Source of the DNA: RFSX01 sp964591455
GTDB taxonomy: Bacteria; Bacteroidota; Bacteroidia; Chitinophagales; Saprospiraceae
DNA length: 64,000 bases
Assembly (NCBI GenBank): GCA_964591455.1
Contig: CAZQDZ010000024.1
Location: 4,423 to 68,422 of the forward strand
Direction of reading: 5' to 3'
The notes below the pieces were generated by a model. That model did no database searches. It had not been told where the DNA came from and saw nothing but the letters and a program-made list of their open reading frames with translations. The translations under genes were made by a program, and so were the position numbers. This document shows positions 35,510-44,610 of the stretch, one piece after another (the first letter of the stretch is position 1; each line of letters starts with the position of its first letter).

Positions 35510-37633
35510 GTGCATTTGTCTGATATAAGTATCCTAAAGAAAAGACTCACCTACTCGCCTAAAGCTATAGACAGTATCCTCAGATTAGCAGAAGAAGGGT
35601 CTACCATACCATTTATAGCCAGATATAGAAAAGAGATGACAGGTTCGTTAGATGAAGTGCAAATAGGTGAGGTGCTCACTGAGTATAAGAAACTGGTCGC
35701 GTTCGCTAAGCGGAAGGAAACGATATTGGATGCTATAAGAGAACAAGGTAAATTGACTTCTGAATTAGAAAGAACAATCAAAGAATGCTATGACAATAAT
35801 ATCCTTGAGGATCTGTATTTGCCTTATAAAAAGAAAAGAAAGACCAAGGCCGCTGTAGCTAGGGAGAGAGGACTGGAGCCATTGGCTAAAATTATTATGA
35901 ACCAGAATGCCAATAACCTAAGAAAGAAGGCAGCGTCGTATATAAGCAAAGATGTCCCAAATGTAGATGCGGCCTTGGAAGGGGCAAGATTTATTATATC
36001 TGAGTGGATAAGTGAAAAGGGAGTAGTTAGGGATATTACAAGGAAGGCTTATGGTTATGGAATCTTGGAATCAAAAGTGGTCAAGTCAAAAAAAGAAGCG
36101 GCAGTTAAATACACAGATTATTTTGAGTATAGTCAGCCTCTCAAGAAATGTCCTTCTCATAGATTTCTTGCTATGAATAGGGGAGCAGAAGAAGGATTGT
36201 TAAGGGTAAAATTAGTAATAGATGAAGAATGGTTGGAGGGAAGTATGCAGCGCTATCTAAAAGTAGGCAACCATGACTGTGGGGAACAAATCAAACTGGC
36301 CATAGAAGATGCAAGAAAGAGATTGCTGATGCCGTCTATAGAAAACGAGACTCGGAAAGCTGCCAAAGCAAAAGCAGATTCTGAAGCGATTGCAGTATTT
36401 AGTCAGAATGCCTATCAGCTACTTCTGGCGGCTCCGGTAGGCAACAAAGTGACCTTGGCTCTGGACCCTGGATTCAGAACAGGATGTAAGGTGGCTATTA
36501 TTTCTTCCACAGGAGCATTATTAGACAGCAAGAACATCTATCCACATCCACCGCAAAAGTCATTACTAGAAGCTGAGGAAATTATATATGCACTTATAAG
36601 CAGATATGCTGTAGAAGTCATCGCCATAGGAAACGGTACAGCTGGAAAGGAATCTTATAAATGGATCAAGAGCCTTAGATTGGATGAAGAAGTGCAGGTC
36701 TATCTTGTGAATGAGGATGGGGCATCTATATACTCAGCTTCGGCAATTGCTAGAGAAGAATTTCCAAATGAAGACATAACAATCAGAGGTGCTGTCTCTA
36801 TAGGTAGACGACTGATGGATCCGTTGGCAGAGCTGGTAAAAATAGATCCCAAAGCCATTGGAGTCGGACAATATCAGCATGATGTGAACCAATCACTCCT
36901 GAAATCAGAATTGGATAAGACAGTCTCTCGGGCAGTGAATGCGGTAGGGATAAACATCAATACGGCCAGTAAGCACCTGCTCACATATGTGTCAGGCCTT
37001 GGCCCTGGATTAGCCAGTAATATTGTAGCTCATCGCGAGCAGGAAGGGCGCTTTGTTTCTCGTGTGCAATTGCTGGAGGTATCCAAGTTGGGCAAAAAGG
37101 CATACCAGCAAGCTGCTGGTTTTTTAAGAGTTTTAGATGGAGAGAATATTTTAGATAATACAGGTGTGCACCCTGAAAGATATTCTCTAGTCAATCAAAT
37201 TGCTAAAGCAGAAGGAAAATCCTTACAAGAACTGATAGGAAATAAGCAAACACTAAATCAAATAGACCTTAAACAATACATCAGCAAAGATGTCGGGCTC
37301 CCCACGCTGCAGGATATTGTTCAGGAATTAAGTAAGCCGGGATTAGATCCAAGGGGAAAAGCAGAAGCCGTCAAATTTGATGACAGTATACAGTCCATTA
37401 GTGATTTGTCTGAGGGGATGCGACTTAAAGGGACAGTCACCAATCTTACCAAATTTGGCGCCTTTGTAGATTTAGGAATCAAAGAGGCCGGTCTTATACA
37501 CATCTCTCAGATTGTAGATAGATTTATTTCAGATCCAGCGGAGGTACTAAGCATTAACCAAGCAGTAGATGTCAAGGTTGTTAGTATAGATATAGAGCGG
37601 AAAAGGATTGGATTGACATTAAAAGAACGGTGA
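35510..37633 (+). CDS. tex: Transcription accessory protein Tex (S1 RNA-binding)
   Basis: 707 residues, GTG start. The Tex plan is complete: N-terminal domain (TIPFIARYRKEMTGSLDEVQIGEV), YqgF-like RNase H fold (about 315-440: LALDPGFRTGCKVAII), helix-hairpin-helix (NINTASKHLLTYVSGLGPGLA), and a C-terminal S1 domain (about 635-705: GMRLKGTVTNLTKFGAFVDLG). It is a nucleic-acid-binding protein that affects transcription and stress tolerance. The length is a little short of the family's usual 730-770 residues. Part of its 3' end has a decayed copy at 39320. Confidence 0.95.
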   Translation: MHLSDISILKKRLTYSPKAIDSILRLAEEGSTIPFIARYRKEMTGSLDEVQIGEVLTEYKKLVAFAKRKETILDAIREQGKLTSELERTIKECYDNNILEDLYLPYKKKRKTKAAVARERGLEPLAKIIMNQNANNLRKKAASYISKDVPNVDAALEGARFIISEWISEKGVVRDITRKAYGYGILESKVVKSKKEAAVKYTDYFEYSQPLKKCPSHRFLAMNRGAEEGLLRVKLVIDEEWLEGSMQRYLKVGNHDCGEQIKLAIEDARKRLLMPSIENETRKAAKAKADSEAIAVFSQNAYQLLLAAPVGNKVTLALDPGFRTGCKVAIISSTGALLDSKNIYPHPPQKSLLEAEEIIYALISRYAVEVIAIGNGTAGKESYKWIKSLRLDEEVQVYLVNEDGASIYSASAIAREEFPNEDITIRGAVSIGRRLMDPLAELVKIDPKAIGVGQYQHDVNQSLLKSELDKTVSRAVNAVGININTASKHLLTYVSGLGPGLASNIVAHREQEGRFVSRVQLLEVSKLGKKAYQQAAGFLRVLDGENILDNTGVHPERYSLVNQIAKAEGKSLQELIGNKQTLNQIDLKQYISKDVGLPTLQDIVQELSKPGLDPRGKAEAVKFDDSIQSISDLSEGMRLKGTVTNLTKFGAFVDLGIKEAGLIHISQIVDRFISDPAEVLSINQAVDVKVVSIDIERKRIGLTLKER

Positions 37634-38491
37634 TTAGAATATTTTTGGAATCACCATGGGAACTTTCTGTGAATATGCTTCAAAGCCTGATTTCCTAGCA
37701 CTCATCCTTTCTTCCTTCATTGGAATAGAAATAAATGTAAATAATGCCATCATAGATAAAGCCCCGATAACAGTATAGTAAGGTGCCTGATAAGCATAGC
37801 CTATGGCAAATAAGCCTAGCCAAAATAACATTTCACCTAGATAGTTTGGATGCCTTGACCTTGACCATATTCCAGTATCTAATAACTGAGTGGATGGGGG
37901 ATTGGTCTTTCTAAATGCTGCCAACTGATTGTCTGCAACGAATTCCAGTACAGTGCCTATAAGGCTTACTACAATACCCAAAAAGAATATACCTGAAGAG
38001 AATAACTGATTCTGAAAGATGTAATATATCGGCCACATTCCGGCAAAGACTAAGAGGGTAGGAAATAAGTGAATTCCAAAAAAGTTTACCAGCGGGTATA
38101 ACTTACCATTCTCTTTGGCCAGTTTGACATACCTCCAATCTTCATGATGAAATCCCGACCAAGATCGAACCCAATTAAGCGTCAATCTCCAGGACCAGAT
38201 ACTAATGACAAGCATGACTAGTATTCTATGTAAATCCAAGTTCTCTAAATAAAGGATGGACCAAAAAAGCACAAAATAAAAAGGAATAATACTCCAATAA
38301 GCGTCATATACAGAGCTGTTCTTTTTGACAACAGAGAAGAAAAAACAAACCAACGTCATCCCAAGGTCACTGACGAGTAATCTGATCACTTGATTCTCAT
38401 AGGGCCAGATATACCACAGGCCTAATCCCACCACAGCTATAATAAGGTAGATAATAATTATTTGGAGAAGGTCATTGGATTTTTTACTCAT
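37634..38491 (-). CDS. DUF1295 membrane protein (steroid 5-alpha-reductase/isoprenylcysteine methyltransferase-like)
   Basis: 285 residues with about seven membrane helices. The hallmark is SRHPNYLGEMLFWLGLFAIG (about 215-235) and, earlier, the DUF1295 signature YDAYWSIIPFYF and SWRLTLNWVRSW. The family reduces or methylates hydrophobic substrates with a bound cofactor; the exact reaction is unknown. It converges with tex directly (stop codons adjacent) and overlaps the MBL gene by 4 bases. A broken copy of its 3' end lies at 39320-39601. Confidence 0.9.
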   Translation of the reverse strand: MSKKSNDLLQIIIIYLIIAVVGLGLWYIWPYENQVIRLLVSDLGMTLVCFFFSVVKKNSSVYDAYWSIIPFYFVLFWSILYLENLDLHRILVMLVISIWSWRLTLNWVRSWSGFHHEDWRYVKLAKENGKLYPLVNFFGIHLFPTLLVFAGMWPIYYIFQNQLFSSGIFFLGIVVSLIGTVLEFVADNQLAAFRKTNPPSTQLLDTGIWSRSRHPNYLGEMLFWLGLFAIGYAYQAPYYTVIGALSMMALFTFISIPMKEERMSARKSGFEAYSQKVPMVIPKIF

Positions 38492-39255
38492 ATGGTAATT
38501 GGATCGTAAGAAGTTAATGTAAGCAACCTTTCTTTAAAGAGTTCATTTTTAACAAGTTCGTTGGCGGGAGGCGAAAGCGTTATTTTGGCAAGTTTACTTA
38601 CTAGTCCTTTAGCAAATTTGTCTTCGTCATGTGTGGCTATGATGTGCTTGGGATTAAAGTCTGTAATTAATTTTTTGACAGCATCTATGCCTGGAGAAAC
38701 AATCCCTCCAAGGAAGAAAGGTAACTTGTAAAGATTGAAAGGGGTAAAGGCCACTGTTATAGGTGGGATATCTTGCAAATTCTGTTTCCACTGATCCGCT
38801 TCTGCATATCCATGGGTTGCCAATAAAATACTCTCTTTACCATCATCTAGAACAAATGCATCATAGATAGGGTCAATATGCCTCTTGCTGGGCAAATGTT
38901 TTAAGTTCAATTCATGAGCGATAATATCACTTACATCTTCAAGGTGATGCCTGACCTGGGAGTTAGGCAATAATTGCGAAACCCTCTTGTGTATAGATTT
39001 AGGAACTATGAGACAATCTGGTTGTAATTCCAATAGAGTTTCTTCGTGGAAATGATCAGGATATTTCTGGGTTATAATTACAAAATCATAGTGTGGGATA
39101 GACTGTGGACTCATAGGCGGTGTTCTATGCCATTGCATATTAAACCAAGAAAAGAAATCAATTTCTACACCTTTCAGCCAAGGATCTATAAGTATGGATT
39201 TTTCTCCAAATTTTATGTGCCAGGAGTTATCCATATTAAGCCTTCTAATTTCCAT
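38488..39255 (-). CDS. MBL-fold hydrolase-like protein with altered metal site
   Basis: About 255 residues from ATG 39255 (MEIRRLNMDNSWHIKFGEKSILIDP), which is where homology with MBL-fold proteins begins. The frame extends to 39360, but those 35 codons run into the decayed duplication and are not protein-like. The usual HxHxDH is altered to QKYPDHFHEET, so only the second half is kept. A second-part histidine is present (LLATHGYAEAD) and a third (IIATHDEDKF). UlaG-like MBL proteins are the nearest type. Metal binding may be reduced, so an enzymatic role is doubtful. Coupled to the DUF1295 gene. Confidence 0.75.
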   Translation of the reverse strand: MEIRRLNMDNSWHIKFGEKSILIDPWLKGVEIDFFSWFNMQWHRTPPMSPQSIPHYDFVIITQKYPDHFHEETLLELQPDCLIVPKSIHKRVSQLLPNSQVRHHLEDVSDIIAHELNLKHLPSKRHIDPIYDAFVLDDGKESILLATHGYAEADQWKQNLQDIPPITVAFTPFNLYKLPFFLGGIVSPGIDAVKKLITDFNPKHIIATHDEDKFAKGLVSKLAKITLSPPANELVKNELFKERLLTLTSYDPITI

Positions 39256-39319
39256 ATGGGTCAAGTTAGGGAGTGGAAAGATAGAAAAGTTATATAGAAA
39301 ATTATGATTGGTCTGAAGC

Positions 39320-39601
39320 TTAGATAGATTTATTTCGGATCCAGCATAGGCACTAAGCATTAAGCATTAACCATGCAGTAGGTGTCAAGGTTGTTAGTTT
39401 AGATGTAGAACGGAAAAGGATTGGATTGACTATGAAGGAATTGTGATTTGAGTGATTTTGAAATCATACTCATCCTATCTTCCTTCATTAGAATAAAAGT
39501 AGATGTAAATATTGCTTTTATAGTAAAGCCCCTAAAACAAAGAAGTAAGGTTTTTTGATATAGCAATGCCTATGACAACTAATCTTAGTCAATTATGGTT
39601 A
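39320..39601 (+). pseudogene. Decayed duplicate of the tex 3' end and DUF1295 3' end
   Basis: This stretch aligns with 37515-37850 in the same orientation: TAGATAGATTTATTTC, then GCATTAACC, then GTCAAGGTTGTTAGT, then CGGAAAAGGATTGGATTGAC are near-identical, followed by CTTCCTTCATT and later blocks matching the DUF1295 3' end. The tex-derived reading frame hits TAG after DRFISDPA. About 40 bases of the original are deleted, and one 7-base unit (TAAGCAT) is doubled. No function is expected. The rest of 39602-39954 shows nothing I recognise. Confidence 0.85.
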
Positions 39602-39954
39602 GTCTATAGCTTGTTGAAAGATGTTTATTTGCTGAATAACGCATTTAAGATACACCATAAATCAACAGATTCTCTAGATATAAACATAGTTTGATTGGAC
39701 GGCCTTGAGCCTAGAATTTTTTTTCTTTTTTTCAATGAAAAAGAAAACCGCAGGTAGGCAAGTATGATTAGCTAGTTTCTAAATGTGGAACTTCTTGTAT
39801 TCGACAACAGACTACCTATCAATGAAAATTGTGTAGCCTAATTGGTCTATTCAGTTTATTTATTTTGAAGAGATTTGTAATTGAAGTAAGACCTGTGCTC
39901 AGAGATATATTTATAATCTATACAATCCTCTGTTTTCTTTAGGAGAATCTAGCG

Positions 39955-39962
39955 TAACTTTG
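39955..39962 (+). promoter_or_regulatory. Putative -7 box of the phosphoesterase gene
   Basis: TAACTTTG is an exact TAnnTTTG match, 35 bases before the ATG. A T-rich TTTT lies about 18 bases upstream, a weak -33. Confidence 0.45.
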
Positions 39963-39997
39963 GCTCGATAGTCAATTAGATATAATAATAGATTTCT

Positions 39998-40903
39998 ATG
40001 AGAAAATTGTCTTTAATCTTAGTAAGTATGTTCTCACTCATGCAATGTACACTAACAGACAGTGATGAGGACAAATTTATTTTCATTGGGCATTCATACG
40101 ATTGGCGAAGCGTAGCAGGAGACAAGGTGGATTCTAGGTTAGAATTGTTGGATTATAGTAAGTATAACGGAGTATGGCTAGGTGGAGATATGTGCGGCAA
40201 TACATCGTTAAATCCTAGGACCTTTGAATATCTGGATAGTTTATTTGATCTAAAAAACCCCAATACGCATTTTGCCCTCGGGAATCATGACTATAGAGAT
40301 TATAACTTGGAAGCATACTTTGCTGCAACTGGACGACCAGATTATTATACTTCCAGTTTTAAAAATATTGCGATATCTGTGATTAATACCAATCTGAATT
40401 CTAGTGATTGCGAGAATCTAAATGCACAATACAAAATGTTGAGTACGGTAACTGATACACTTAGCATGGCTTCTCATTATGTTATACTTGGACATCATGA
40501 GTTTTTTTATGGTGTTCCTGGACTTGAAGAATTTGAATCTAATGGTCCTTTGTATAATTACCCTATGAATTGCGACAGATTTGATTCGTATTTTAGAAAT
40601 ACCATTTATCCCAAATTAGTAACATTGGAAAAGAAGGGAATTGAAGTGATTGTAGTAATGGGGGATATTGGATGGCGTAAAGGATGTGAAATGAGATGTA
40701 AGAATGGAATTAATTTTGTAGCATCTGGGATAAATAATTCATACTATATAGGAAAGGGAAGAGATGTTAAAGAATTACATGATGATTTGGTGCTGATCTT
40801 TAAGTATAAAGAAAAAAATGAAGAATTAACGTGGAAGTATACTAGTCTTAATGAACTGACTAATACTGATAAGGCATTATGGTTAGCGCCTAGAACAAAT
40901 TGA
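39998..40903 (+). CDS. Calcineurin-like metallophosphoesterase lipoprotein
   Basis: 301 residues. Lipobox LMQC after a hydrophobic signal. Metallophosphatase elements: WLGGDMCGNTS (GGD), FALGNHDYRD (GNHD), VILGHHEFFYG (GHHE) and, later, VVMGDIGWRKG. The first motif (DxH) is replaced by FIGHSYDW, so one metal ligand differs from the norm. It is probably attached on the periplasmic or surface side. It converges with the next gene, overlapping it by 14 bases. Substrate unknown. Confidence 0.8.
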   Translation: MRKLSLILVSMFSLMQCTLTDSDEDKFIFIGHSYDWRSVAGDKVDSRLELLDYSKYNGVWLGGDMCGNTSLNPRTFEYLDSLFDLKNPNTHFALGNHDYRDYNLEAYFAATGRPDYYTSSFKNIAISVINTNLNSSDCENLNAQYKMLSTVTDTLSMASHYVILGHHEFFYGVPGLEEFESNGPLYNYPMNCDRFDSYFRNTIYPKLVTLEKKGIEVIVVMGDIGWRKGCEMRCKNGINFVASGINNSYYIGKGRDVKELHDDLVLIFKYKEKNEELTWKYTSLNELTNTDKALWLAPRTN

Positions 40904-42050
40904 TTTCTCTTAGTAATTTACGGGATTTATCTATCTCAAAGAGTACTGCTTGTGGTTCATCTATCCTTGATGATCTTTTGTTTGCGGAAATATAAATTCT
41001 ATTCTTTGTTACTAGAAAATCGGTTGGTTTATAACTATATTTCGAGTCACCATATTCCTGAGAACCAATATATTTTCCATTTTTAGAATAAGTCAACTTA
41101 CAATTAAAATTTTCTGATTTATATTTTTGATTTTTACTCAGAGTGAGTATTGTATCAGTTAGCATTAAAGACTTTATGCCTTCTTGAACTCCTTCTGCAT
41201 TGAAAGAGTATATTTCTTCTACTATTAATTCCGCACTAATCTTATAAATAATTGTATTCATCCCATTTCTATCATCTTGACTGGTTCCGGTAAGAAGAAA
41301 TTCGTCCTGAATTATTTCAAGATTATTTATAAATAAATTTTGTGTACTTAGGATGCTATCTCTTTTTATTTCATTTCCATTTGTGTCTGTTTGAAGTAAA
41401 AAGACATGTGTCTTTTTATTTATATAATCATGGCCATCTCGATACGTGTATCCATGTGCTATTCCACAAACGATGAGTGAGTTGGAGGACTTATCGTAGA
41501 TTATATCACTTGGTATGCTTGATTCATTACTAAACTTAAATTTATTAAACCTAGGTGGATTATCCTTCCCAAAGAAACCAAGAGTAAGTGATCTGTCAGA
41601 TCTCTGATAATTGAGGGATATCAAATTTGTGTCAATTTGTATTAATTTTTTGACCCTCGTCCGTTTACCATATTCTATCTTGTTATAGCTATCTCCATAT
41701 GGATTCATCATGTTTAATTCTGAGATTACTTTTGAATTATCAAGCCCTACAGCTCTATAATGTGAAAGCACCCAAAACTTTTCATTAATAAATAATCTAG
41801 AATGCTTGCTCGTTGTTTTTGTTGGATATAAATGCTCTTCTATAGTATTAAGGTTTTTATCTAATACAAGTATATACGGTGATTTAATGTAAGGGTCGGT
41901 TTCTTTCGAACTTCTATCACCTATTATCAGCAGGTTGTTTTGATCATTTAGTATGAGCTGATTGACTGAGGAGATATTAGGATGTGACGTATATTCACAA
42001 CTTACTAGCGACGAAATTATAATAAGGTAAAGGTGCATTCTAATTGCCAT
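40890..42050 (-). CDS. Lipoprotein of unknown function, probably beta-propeller
   Basis: 386 residues; the signal ends in the lipobox LVSC (start M1 or M5). The body repeats a strand pattern (NNLLIIGDRSSKETD; SNSLIVCGIAHGYTY; DEFLLTGTSQDDRNG; KNRIYISANKRSSR) that suggests a six- or seven-bladed propeller. No named family is recognised and no catalytic residues are seen. It converges with the phosphoesterase lipoprotein with overlapping 3' ends. Confidence 0.6.
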   Translation of the reverse strand: MAIRMHLYLIIISSLVSCEYTSHPNISSVNQLILNDQNNLLIIGDRSSKETDPYIKSPYILVLDKNLNTIEEHLYPTKTTSKHSRLFINEKFWVLSHYRAVGLDNSKVISELNMMNPYGDSYNKIEYGKRTRVKKLIQIDTNLISLNYQRSDRSLTLGFFGKDNPPRFNKFKFSNESSIPSDIIYDKSSNSLIVCGIAHGYTYRDGHDYINKKTHVFLLQTDTNGNEIKRDSILSTQNLFINNLEIIQDEFLLTGTSQDDRNGMNTIIYKISAELIVEEIYSFNAEGVQEGIKSLMLTDTILTLSKNQKYKSENFNCKLTYSKNGKYIGSQEYGDSKYSYKPTDFLVTKNRIYISANKRSSRIDEPQAVLFEIDKSRKLLREINLF

Positions 42051-42400
42051 TATGGAATATCTTTCTCTTTGTCAGTTCGACATTTGAATATACTGCCAAA
42101 CTTAGATTATAATAGCAATCTTACCAAATTGACGCCATTGTATAGTTAAAAATCAAAGAGGCAAGTATATAACAATAGTTAATCTTCACGCATTTATCCT
42201 ATTATAATTCTTCTATAGTCTAAGCTCAAATGAGAAGGAATTAATTCCTTTAGTACAATAGTTATAACAAAAGTTATATAGGCCCCCATTCTAAGCCCCA
42301 CTACCTTTATATAAGAGGATATTGAATAATTTACTTTGGTAAAGAGGGTATTATTTTCCCTACATATGCCTCTATAGTATTGTATAAGAATGTATATAAA

Positions 42401-42449
42401 ATACCCATAAGAGGGTATGGTATATTATTTATGGGACTATGCTCCCATA
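42401..42449 (+). promoter_or_regulatory. Two hairpins with an alternative pairing (attenuator-like)
   Basis: Hairpin A is ATACCC/GGGTAT (42401-42418). Hairpin B is TATGGGA/TCCCATA (42430-42449). CCCATA in hairpin A (42404-42409) can instead pair with TATGGG of hairpin B (42430-42435), so A and B exclude the alternative fold. It lies about 70-115 bases before the lipoprotein ATG. Confidence 0.4.
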
Positions 42450-42462
42450 CACTATTACGTCT

Positions 42463-42470
42463 GTGGCCAC
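42463..42470. promoter_or_regulatory. GTGGCCAC palindrome, cassette A
   Basis: An 8-bp perfect palindrome 46 bases upstream of the cassette A lipoprotein ATG. The same 8 bases lie 52 bases upstream of the cassette B lipoprotein (51051-51058), each within a TCT...GTGGCCAC...AGA context. Confidence 0.5.
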
Positions 42471-42516
42471 CAGATAATAGTCTTAGAAATTTTTTCACTT
42501 ATTAAATATTTTAAAA

Positions 42517-42963
42517 ATGAGCAAATTTTATTTGATCTCAGTGGCCTTGCTATGCCTTTTAGGTACGAGTTGTAGCCAAACAGAAATTGATGACGTAGAT
42601 ACTTCTTCACTTGAATTAGAGTCTCGTTCATTATTACCTATTTCAGTCACTTACAAAACGATAAGCGGTTTATGGAAATCTCAAAATTGTGATAATCTAA
42701 TCGTTGAATATGATAATTCATCACAGGGAATTATCACCATGTATTCTGGGGCCAATAGTACACAGGAATATGGAGGTAATATAAATATAGTCCCTACCAA
42801 TGGATCTGAATTAGAAATAACCTTAGACGGAATGACCACTGAGACTAGCGATGATTTATTCATAGATACTTGTGAAAACAGTTTGTGCTATGAAAATTCT
42901 AATCAAAACTTTATTGGAACTGCGTTAGAGTTTATCGTAGATGATACAGCTATAGGATTCTAG
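42517..42963 (+). CDS. Small secreted lipoprotein, cassette copy A
   Basis: 148 residues. Signal (MSKFYLISVALLCLLGTSC) with lipobox GTSC, then an acidic linker (EIDDVDTSSLELESRS) and about 100 residues of beta-rich sequence ending in GTALEFIVDDTAIGF. It is paralogous to the 51111 lipoprotein: MxKxYLISVALLCL, ELESRS, SYKT/TYKT, GTALEFIVxD are shared. Known function: none. It converges with the 457-residue helical protein, as its paralogue does with that protein's paralogue. Confidence 0.75.
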   Translation: MSKFYLISVALLCLLGTSCSQTEIDDVDTSSLELESRSLLPISVTYKTISGLWKSQNCDNLIVEYDNSSQGIITMYSGANSTQEYGGNINIVPTNGSELEITLDGMTTETSDDLFIDTCENSLCYENSNQNFIGTALEFIVDDTAIGF

Positions 42964-42978
42964 ATTTCTTGATTTGTG

Positions 42979-43005
42979 TTGAGCAGAAAGAAATTTTCTG
43001 CTCAA
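42979..43005. terminator. Terminator between convergent cassette A genes
   Basis: TTGAGCAGAAA (42979-42989) pairs with TTTCTGCTCAA (42995-43005) over 5 bases, followed by a broken T-run on the plus strand. The right arm covers the stop codon of the helical gene. Confidence 0.75.
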
Positions 43006-44375
43006 TCTTTTAATTCTTTTAATACCCAATTGTGGTAGAATAATGGTAGGTATTTTTCTATAGGAATCTTTATCGACTTATCTCGTTTTGCTTTGTTCAT
43101 CTCTAGAATAATCTTTAATAGATTTTCTATCCTGTTTATGTTAAAAGTGGGGATGCTAGAGCTATTTCTTCTAAGTTGTTTTCTAAAATTATTTATAAGA
43201 TTTATTAAAGTGTTTTCTTCTGATAACTTGTACATAGCAATGATATTGAGTAATTGGCTTAATGGGATATATTGCTGATTATCAAAGCGTAGTCCAGTTG
43301 TCAGATGAGGGATATCCTCATACCTCTCATGTCTGAATGCGTTTAATGCATTGCAATAATTAATCGCAGACTGTTTGTGTGCGGTGTGCACCTTGGGCAC
43401 CCACTTATCTATAAACTCCTTAGTCTTATCATAACTGAGCATAGTGGCTAAAGTAGATACTCCATTAAATAAGTTGACAGGTAGAAAGCGTTGGTGTTTA
43501 TTTTTTTCAGTAGCCAGAAAACTCATCTGATGAGCAATGAGAATGTTATTGGTATCAAAGGTTTGATCCTGCAACCAGATTAATACACTACTCCTTCTTA
43601 GATATATGGTCAGTATGAGATATAAATCTGAATGTGAATCGAATATATTATCCTCCAAGGCTGATTTAAGAATCTCAAAGTCCTGGATAGACTTATGCTC
43701 CAATAACCTAATAGTACAATCTAAGATATTTGATATGTCTGTACTTGGAATAAGTGACTTTAAGGATGTTAGTATCTCCTTAGATTCTGCAGAATCTATT
43801 TCTCTTATATGGGAAAAATTTGTTATGTCCATTAGGTAGGCAGAACACCTATCTAATACTCCTTTAGTATATAGGTCTATGCACTCACTCAATAAGTTTT
43901 TGTTTTGCCTTTTAATCGGATTGCTAGAATAGTATTGATAGTGGTAGACTTTTGAAAGTATCTCGTGATGGTATAAGTCTAGATGCGCTGACTTCAATAT
44001 TTGTGTTTCTACATTGTCACTTAACTTATTGGCGAGATGAAATAGGCCACGTTGATTGTAGTTTTTAATGAGGGTAAGTTCCTTAGTATATGGTTCATCC
44101 TTAAATGACTGAATAGCAAACCAATCTTCAAACAGCTGAAAGAGCTTAGACAGGATATTAGAAAAACTCTTAGTGGATATTTTTGAGAAATGTTTTTGTC
44201 TTAAGTTTTCATCGAAATCTTTATCGAGCAGCAACTTTTTGTTTTCTAATAGTAAGCCAAAGCATCTATTATTATTCGATTCTGGCCGTGTATGTACCGA
44301 TACGTACTTTCTGAGAGATGACCATTCATCCTTAGTCAGAATATTGAGTGCGGTAAATAATTTAGGACTTGCCAT
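43002..44375 (-). CDS. Large helical protein of unknown function, cassette copy A
   Basis: 457 residues, soluble, no signal. It is all-helical by eye, TPR-like in places (KVYHYQYYSSNPIKR; NKHQRFLPVNLFNGVS; DSHSDLYLILTIYLRR). It begins MASPKLFTALNILTKDEW, as its paralogue at 51583-52968 does nearly exactly, and the two align end to end. No enzyme motif. It could be a scaffold or regulator. It is divergent from the LytTR regulator with a conserved palindrome at 44422 in its leader. Confidence 0.65.
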   Translation of the reverse strand: MASPKLFTALNILTKDEWSSLRKYVSVHTRPESNNNRCFGLLLENKKLLLDKDFDENLRQKHFSKISTKSFSNILSKLFQLFEDWFAIQSFKDEPYTKELTLIKNYNQRGLFHLANKLSDNVETQILKSAHLDLYHHEILSKVYHYQYYSSNPIKRQNKNLLSECIDLYTKGVLDRCSAYLMDITNFSHIREIDSAESKEILTSLKSLIPSTDISNILDCTIRLLEHKSIQDFEILKSALEDNIFDSHSDLYLILTIYLRRSSVLIWLQDQTFDTNNILIAHQMSFLATEKNKHQRFLPVNLFNGVSTLATMLSYDKTKEFIDKWVPKVHTAHKQSAINYCNALNAFRHERYEDIPHLTTGLRFDNQQYIPLSQLLNIIAMYKLSEENTLINLINNFRKQLRRNSSSIPTFNINRIENLLKIILEMNKAKRDKSIKIPIEKYLPLFYHNWVLKELKD

Positions 44376-44421
44376 TTGAAAAACTAAGGGAAAAATACAT
44401 CTTTTATTTCAAATTAAGTAA

Positions 44422-44432
44422 CTGATATACAG
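44422..44432. promoter_or_regulatory. Palindrome CTGATATACAG upstream of the helical gene, copy A
   Basis: Flanked by one more pair (A...T), this is an inverted repeat 47 bases before the helical gene's ATG (counting on the minus strand). The same 11 bases occur at the same 47-base distance from the paralogue's ATG. Confidence 0.55.
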
Positions 44433-44610
44433 TAGATTATACTACTACTTGCAGGTCGATTTGCTATTTGTAGCAGAGGAAAATCGGTAAAATTGGCCTT
44501 TTAAAGACTACTATTTGTGCTTAGCTTTATATAGCCACTTATTTAATATACTTACCGATAAAATTTTAACCCCGATTTTTTTGGTAAGCATAAAATCAAA
44601 TTGAAAATAA

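Larger units (their letters stand above)
42051..42516. other. Gene-free leader region of the cassette A lipoprotein
   Basis: 466 bases, AT-rich, with no protein-like frame. The right third carries two hairpins and a GTGGCCAC palindrome (listed separately). The left part, up to about 42390, shows nothing I recognise. Confidence 0.6.

Noticed and set aside
35325..35528. 67-codon frame before tex
   Set aside because: TTG start, overlaps the tex start, no recognisable features; chance frame in an AT-rich spacer.
39256..39360. N-terminal extension of the MBL-fold gene
   Set aside because: It runs into decayed duplicate DNA and adds 35 residues with no homology; ATG 39255 matches the family start.
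44551..44588. Possible leader stem CTTACC/GGTAAG before the LytTR gene, with TATACC/GGTATA in copy B
   Set aside because: The arms are not at homologous positions in the two copies and the loops are 24-26 bases; probably chance.
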